Source: Scleromitrula shiraiana (Eukaryota; Ascomycota; Leotiomycetes; Helotiales; Sclerotiniaceae). Taken from it: a stretch of 64,000 nucleotides of DNA. The position numbers and the translations under genes were made by a program. The notes below the pieces were generated by a model. It was not told the DNA's origin. It was given only the letters and a program-made list of their open reading frames with translations, and ran no database searches. Below, piece by piece: positions 60,600-64,000 of the stretch. The stretch's first letter is position 1. Every line of letters starts with the position of its first letter. Where the stretch lies: assembly GCA_028455995.1 (NCBI GenBank), contig JABELC010000012.1, positions 1,116,001 through 1,180,000 on the forward strand, given 5' to 3'.

Positions 60600-61526
60600 A
60601 TGTCAGCCGACTTTTGGGCCGGCTATATCAGCGGAGCTATAAGTATAATCATCGGGAATCCTCTTGATCTTCTCAAAGTCCGACTCCAAGCCGCCAAAGC
60701 ACCATCTCTGAGCATCCCTCCACCATCCGCCTCTGCATTCCCAACACCAAGTTCCCTTATCCGGGGCACCGCCGCACCAATTCTCACAAACGGCGCACTC
60801 AATGCTCTCCTTTTTGTAACCTACAATCGGACCCTTCGCTACCTTCATCCTACTTCTACTCCATCTCTTTGGTCTACGTTCCTAGCCGGTACAATTGGTG
60901 GACTTGCTTCCTCCATCATCTCCACTCCAACGGAGCTAATAAAATGTCGAGCTCAACTCTCCACACCCCCGGTATCCTCCTATACGATTTTCAAATCCAC
61001 TCTTCGAAGCAGTGGCATCCCTGGTCTCTATTATGGAGGTGTAGTTACCGCGTTACGGGATAGCATAGGATATGGATTTTATTTCTGGTCATACGAATTA
61101 TCAAGCCAATTATATTCTTCACATTTTCATCAGGACCAAAGCCAAGGTAAACCTAGTTCAAAAGACGAGGCTGTTAAAATTCTTCTCTGTGGAGGTATTG
61201 CGGGAGTAGTTACTTGGGCTAGTGTTTTCCCACTTGATGTTATTAAAACGCGAGTTCAAGCGCAGATTTTACAGAGCAGCCACCAGGGTGAAAATGCACC
61301 ACTTTTACCGGTTCAAAAGAGAATGGGGGCTATGCAGATGGCGAGGCAGGCGTATAAATCCGAGGGGGTGGGTGTGTTTTTCAGAGGCTTGGGTGTTTGT
61401 AGTTTGAGGGCTTTTGTGGTTAATGCGGCGCAGTGGGCAACTTATGAATGGATTATGAGAGAGTTGGGTGCGAAAGATGGGGTGGGTTCGAAGGTGAAGA
61501 TGAGTGGAGGTGAGATTTTACTGTAG
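60600..61526 (+). CDS. Mitochondrial carrier family (SLC25) protein
   Basis: An inner-membrane metabolite carrier. The single exon from the first in-frame ATG (MSADFWAGYISGA) gives 308 aa, the family's usual size. An upstream TTG extends the open frame but is not a credible start. The three tandem repeats each show the P-x-[DE]-x-x-[KR] signature: NPLDLLKVRLQ (first), TPTELIKCRAQL (second) and FPLDVIKTRVQAQ (third). Six hydrophobic helices are spaced accordingly. The second-repeat signature with Glu and Cys-Arg resembles the carnitine/ornithine and SLC25A45-like subgroup, but the substrate cannot be named from this alone. Confidence 0.9.
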   Translation: MSADFWAGYISGAISIIIGNPLDLLKVRLQAAKAPSLSIPPPSASAFPTPSSLIRGTAAPILTNGALNALLFVTYNRTLRYLHPTSTPSLWSTFLAGTIGGLASSIISTPTELIKCRAQLSTPPVSSYTIFKSTLRSSGIPGLYYGGVVTALRDSIGYGFYFWSYELSSQLYSSHFHQDQSQGKPSSKDEAVKILLCGGIAGVVTWASVFPLDVIKTRVQAQILQSSHQGENAPLLPVQKRMGAMQMARQAYKSEGVGVFFRGLGVCSLRAFVVNAAQWATYEWIMRELGAKDGVGSKVKMSGGEILL

Positions 61527-62401
61527 ATAGAGGTGGTGTCTAGATAGAATGAGGCGGGTTGGGATTAGAGGGGATGATAGAATACAATCGGGTAGTAGAG
61601 TAGAAGTTTAGCATCAGCTAGCCACATAGATGAGGGGTTTGAGATATTTAGACTCACTTTATATTCCTATAGATATCCTTTGACCATTGCATAATTCACT
61701 ATTTTTCTAATCACAAGACATTAGCTTCACAATCCTCATATCTACCACCATATATGTATGATATATCCCACCAATCAAGAGACTGCAACATTCATTTTAC
61801 TAGACAGTGAATGAATATTCAGGCTTTTTGTTGCATATCTAAGGAGCCAGAGGAACACATGACATGATCAAATCGTTGCTATTGTCGCAACATCTATCAC
61901 TAGAATTATTTGAACCTGTCTTCTTCATATCTATGCTTCATACATCTGCAAAGTTTAATCATAACTACTCTCTGTTTATAATGCATACCTACATCTTGCG
62001 AAGTCTAGAAGTTGCAAAGTTCGTGTTGTTGTTACTCTTTTTGTTTAGGTGAGTTCTATGTAGATAATTTTGAAAAGGGGTTCATGGAGTTAAATCATGT
62101 CATTTACATGAATTGTTAGCGATGGAATCGTTCAAAAGGCCACAATCTTGATTCAAAAAATAACTATTCCTTAAATAGATTCTCTTGGAATGAATCTATT
62201 GATTAAACAAAATGATAACATTACCAACTATTGATACTCGAGTTCTGTAAAAGTATTCCAAGCAAAAATCCTCCGTACCATCCTTTCCAAAAATTGAACA
62301 AACAAAAAAGAAACAATCCAACCCCCCGAGATCTGCGAAAGAATTAACATACCCCCTAACCATTCCATCTCACTCCCCCTTTCCTTCCCACCAAACTCTC
62401 T
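61527..62401. other. Convergent intergenic region
   Basis: The 3' flanks of the carrier gene and of the gene to the right meet here. No supportable gene or distinctive repeat was seen. Confidence 0.6.
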
Positions 62402-63321
62402 TCAATACAACGCATAATTACTAAGCCTCTTCTTGACATCCTGCAACGCCCTCAAAATCTTCTCCTCCCTAACATTCTTCGACCCCTCGCCCCCATCCCA
62501 AGCCGCCTTCCCAATAATATCCGACTCCTTCACCGCAAACAGCTCCTCCGGTTTTTCCTCCACCAACTTATGAAATCCAGAATACACCGCCTTGGACATT
62601 TTCTCCGCCGCTTTTTGTCCTGCGCCAGGCTCGCCTAGACGACGTGCGTTTAGTTTTGCGTAGCCGCGCTCGTCGGGATCGGGCACGTAGAAGCCGCTGG
62701 GGAGCCAGAGTTGGAGGAAGTTGATGAAGTTTATGAAGGCTGCGTCTGGGGAACTGAAGGCCGTGGTTATGGCGTCTTTGTTGTCCTGGTGGATAGGGAT
62801 GGGATGTTAGTAGGAGTGGAGTGACCTTGAGTGGGATGAGATGAGATGGGATGGGTAGGAATTCGTGAACAAAATGTTGAATGGACTTACGACTAGATCG
62901 ACTTTGCTTAATTCATACCCGACGATTGAATAGACGCTCCACTAGACAAAAAAACATATCAGTCTATAATTCATATCCGAACACCCAGACATAACCATTC
63001 AAATGGCAGAATTATACTTACAATAGCACCCTGTTGATATATCATATCAATGACTTCATGTGGAGTCATATGTATCCTCCCAATACGTCCTTTAGATATA
63101 CTAGTATTGAATCGAAGATGACTATGTTGAACTCTTCCATTTCCATCGAACCAGAAAAAGGGACATCTGACAAAGCCTTCGGAATTCCTAATACCATTGG
63201 CTCGGTCATAAGCGACAAGTGCGAGTCTTTCTACGCCATCTTTCTCCTTTCGCACAAAATGCAGTTCGCTGGGGTAGGGCAGCTCATGAACATGCGTTTC
63301 TACTGCTGGACTTCTGGGCAT
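62402..63321 (-). CDS. Unrecognised three-exon gene (244 aa)
   Basis: The exons on the minus strand are 63321-63022, 62941-62891 and 62785-62402, with introns of 80 and 105 nt and GTAAGT donors. Both joins keep the frame: QQGAI joins WSVYSIVGYELSK, and KVDLV joins DNKDAITTAF. The product is 244 aa, rich in charged and aromatic residues, with no signal peptide or transmembrane helix. Notable segments are CPFFWFDGNGRVQHSHLRFN, HEVIDMIYQQGAIWSVYSIV and a Lys/Glu-rich C-terminus. It has the texture of a conserved protein but I do not recognise the family. The start MPRSPAVETH was chosen as the first ATG followed by coherent coding sequence. An in-frame ATG at 63474 would add 51 residues that look like leader. 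Codon use shifts from C-rich to G-rich along the coding strand. Confidence 0.72.
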
Positions 63322-64000
63322 TTCGTATCTTTTATGTGTTGTCTTAGAAATGATATTTGGATGTTTAATATTTGGGTTGTTGATGTTGAGTTGGAATACA
63401 GACAATTTCTGTGAAAGATATATAGATTCCTGAACTTCGAGACTTCCTGACGTAATGGCGCAGATCGCACCCATGGTTCTTTTAGGGGTCCATGAATATT
63501 TCTTTGGGCACCATTTAGGGACCCTCTCAGGCAGCAAATAATGACATGGCTAAGTGATCGAGATCATAACATTATGAGGTTTTATTGGCTACTGTCGGGC
63601 AAATTCTAGCACCGAGCAAGCAGTGATCCCAAAAGAAGTGACGAAAAGCTTCCATGTCTTTGCCATGAAAGGATAAATCGAACATGTGTATGTATGCCAA
63701 GAGCACATTCACAAACGTCCCTGGGGAATAGCTGGGAGTTATCCTAGATCCTTTACGAGCCGTGATGCATGATAAGCGGAATGGGCACATCTTGTAACCA
63801 ATACCAGTTCATTCCTAGTACTGGTTGTATTGGAAAATTGTGGCTCCGATAGAGAGATCAATAATTAGACATGACAGCGCAAGATTAGTACGCCTCTTTT
63901 GATGTTTTCCCCAGAGACTTGCAGTTTTTCAGATATTCGGGGAATATCTTATCAATAGCTTGCCTCCACCCCCAATTTCATCAATGCTTATCAAGATAGA
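63322..64000. other. Upstream region of the last gene
   Basis: This should be the promoter and leader of the 62.4-63.3 kb gene. A minus-strand frame from ATG at 63790 to 63572 (72 codons) has mild coding character but no recognised domain and may be an upstream ORF or exon. An imperfect inverted repeat (CCAATACCAGT ... ACTGGTTGTATTGG) lies at 63798-63833. Confidence 0.4.

Overview
This window looks like nuclear DNA of a filamentous ascomycete, most likely a leotiomycete near the Sclerotiniaceae (Botrytis/Sclerotinia type). The signs are short spliceosomal introns (about 47-120 nt, GTRAGT donors, CTAAY-like branch sites), monocistronic genes on both strands, wide intergenic spaces full of microsatellites, and a Fus3/Kss1-type MAP kinase whose sequence matches what I recall of Botrytis Bmp1. 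The organism call is inferred from family recognition; no search was run. No virus, plasmid, CRISPR array, rRNA or complete transposon was seen, and no convincing tRNA was found by eye.

Layout: 1-6.98 kb has no supportable gene, with many simple repeats and a TAA tract of about 460 bp. AUR1 (inositol phosphorylceramide synthase) is at 7.0-8.4 kb (+). A CaMK-type kinase is at 11.4-12.7 kb (-). A single-pass membrane protein is at 14.4-15.8 kb (+). A small membrane protein is at 17.0-17.4 kb (-). A decayed coiled-coil gene lies at 18.6-19.9 kb (+). SEC24 (COPII coat) is at 20.9-23.8 kb (+) and an RMI1-like gene at 24.9-25.8 kb (+). The pathogenicity-type MAP kinase is at 26.6-27.9 kb (-). A GH5 steryl/ceramide glucosidase (EGH1 type) is at 32.4-34.8 kb (-), divergent from SKI3 at 35.4-39.7 kb (+). 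A RasGAP of the GapA/Sar1 type is at 41.0-43.5 kb (-). A repeat-rich, gene-poor stretch spans 43.5-49.8 kb. An unrecognised gene sits at 49.8-51.9 kb (-), divergent from a mitochondrial-type J protein at 53.2-54.2 kb (+). A GH18 chitinase is at 55.0-56.6 kb (+), converging on RAD54 at 57.3-59.8 kb (-). A mitochondrial carrier is at 60.6-61.5 kb (+) and an unrecognised three-exon gene at 62.4-63.3 kb (-).

The genes are housekeeping or signalling functions with no sign of an operon or metabolic cluster. Some share themes: sphingolipid and glycolipid metabolism (AUR1, EGH1), signalling (CaMK, MAPK, RasGAP) and homologous recombination (RMI1, RAD54). I read this sharing as chance neighbourhood.

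The most interesting non-genic signal is compositional. In at least eight genes on both strands the coding strand changes from C-rich to G-rich codons toward the 3' end, so GC skew flips inside the gene. It is strongest in the RMI1-like gene, which ends in a dense run of G-tracts. Other items worth checking are a gene with two in-frame stops and a frameshift (18.6-19.9 kb), a compound minisatellite cluster (44.43-45.05 kb), a shared ACGCG plus CACGTGAC promoter pattern in two divergent intergenic regions, and a window-wide preference for 5-bp microsatellites.
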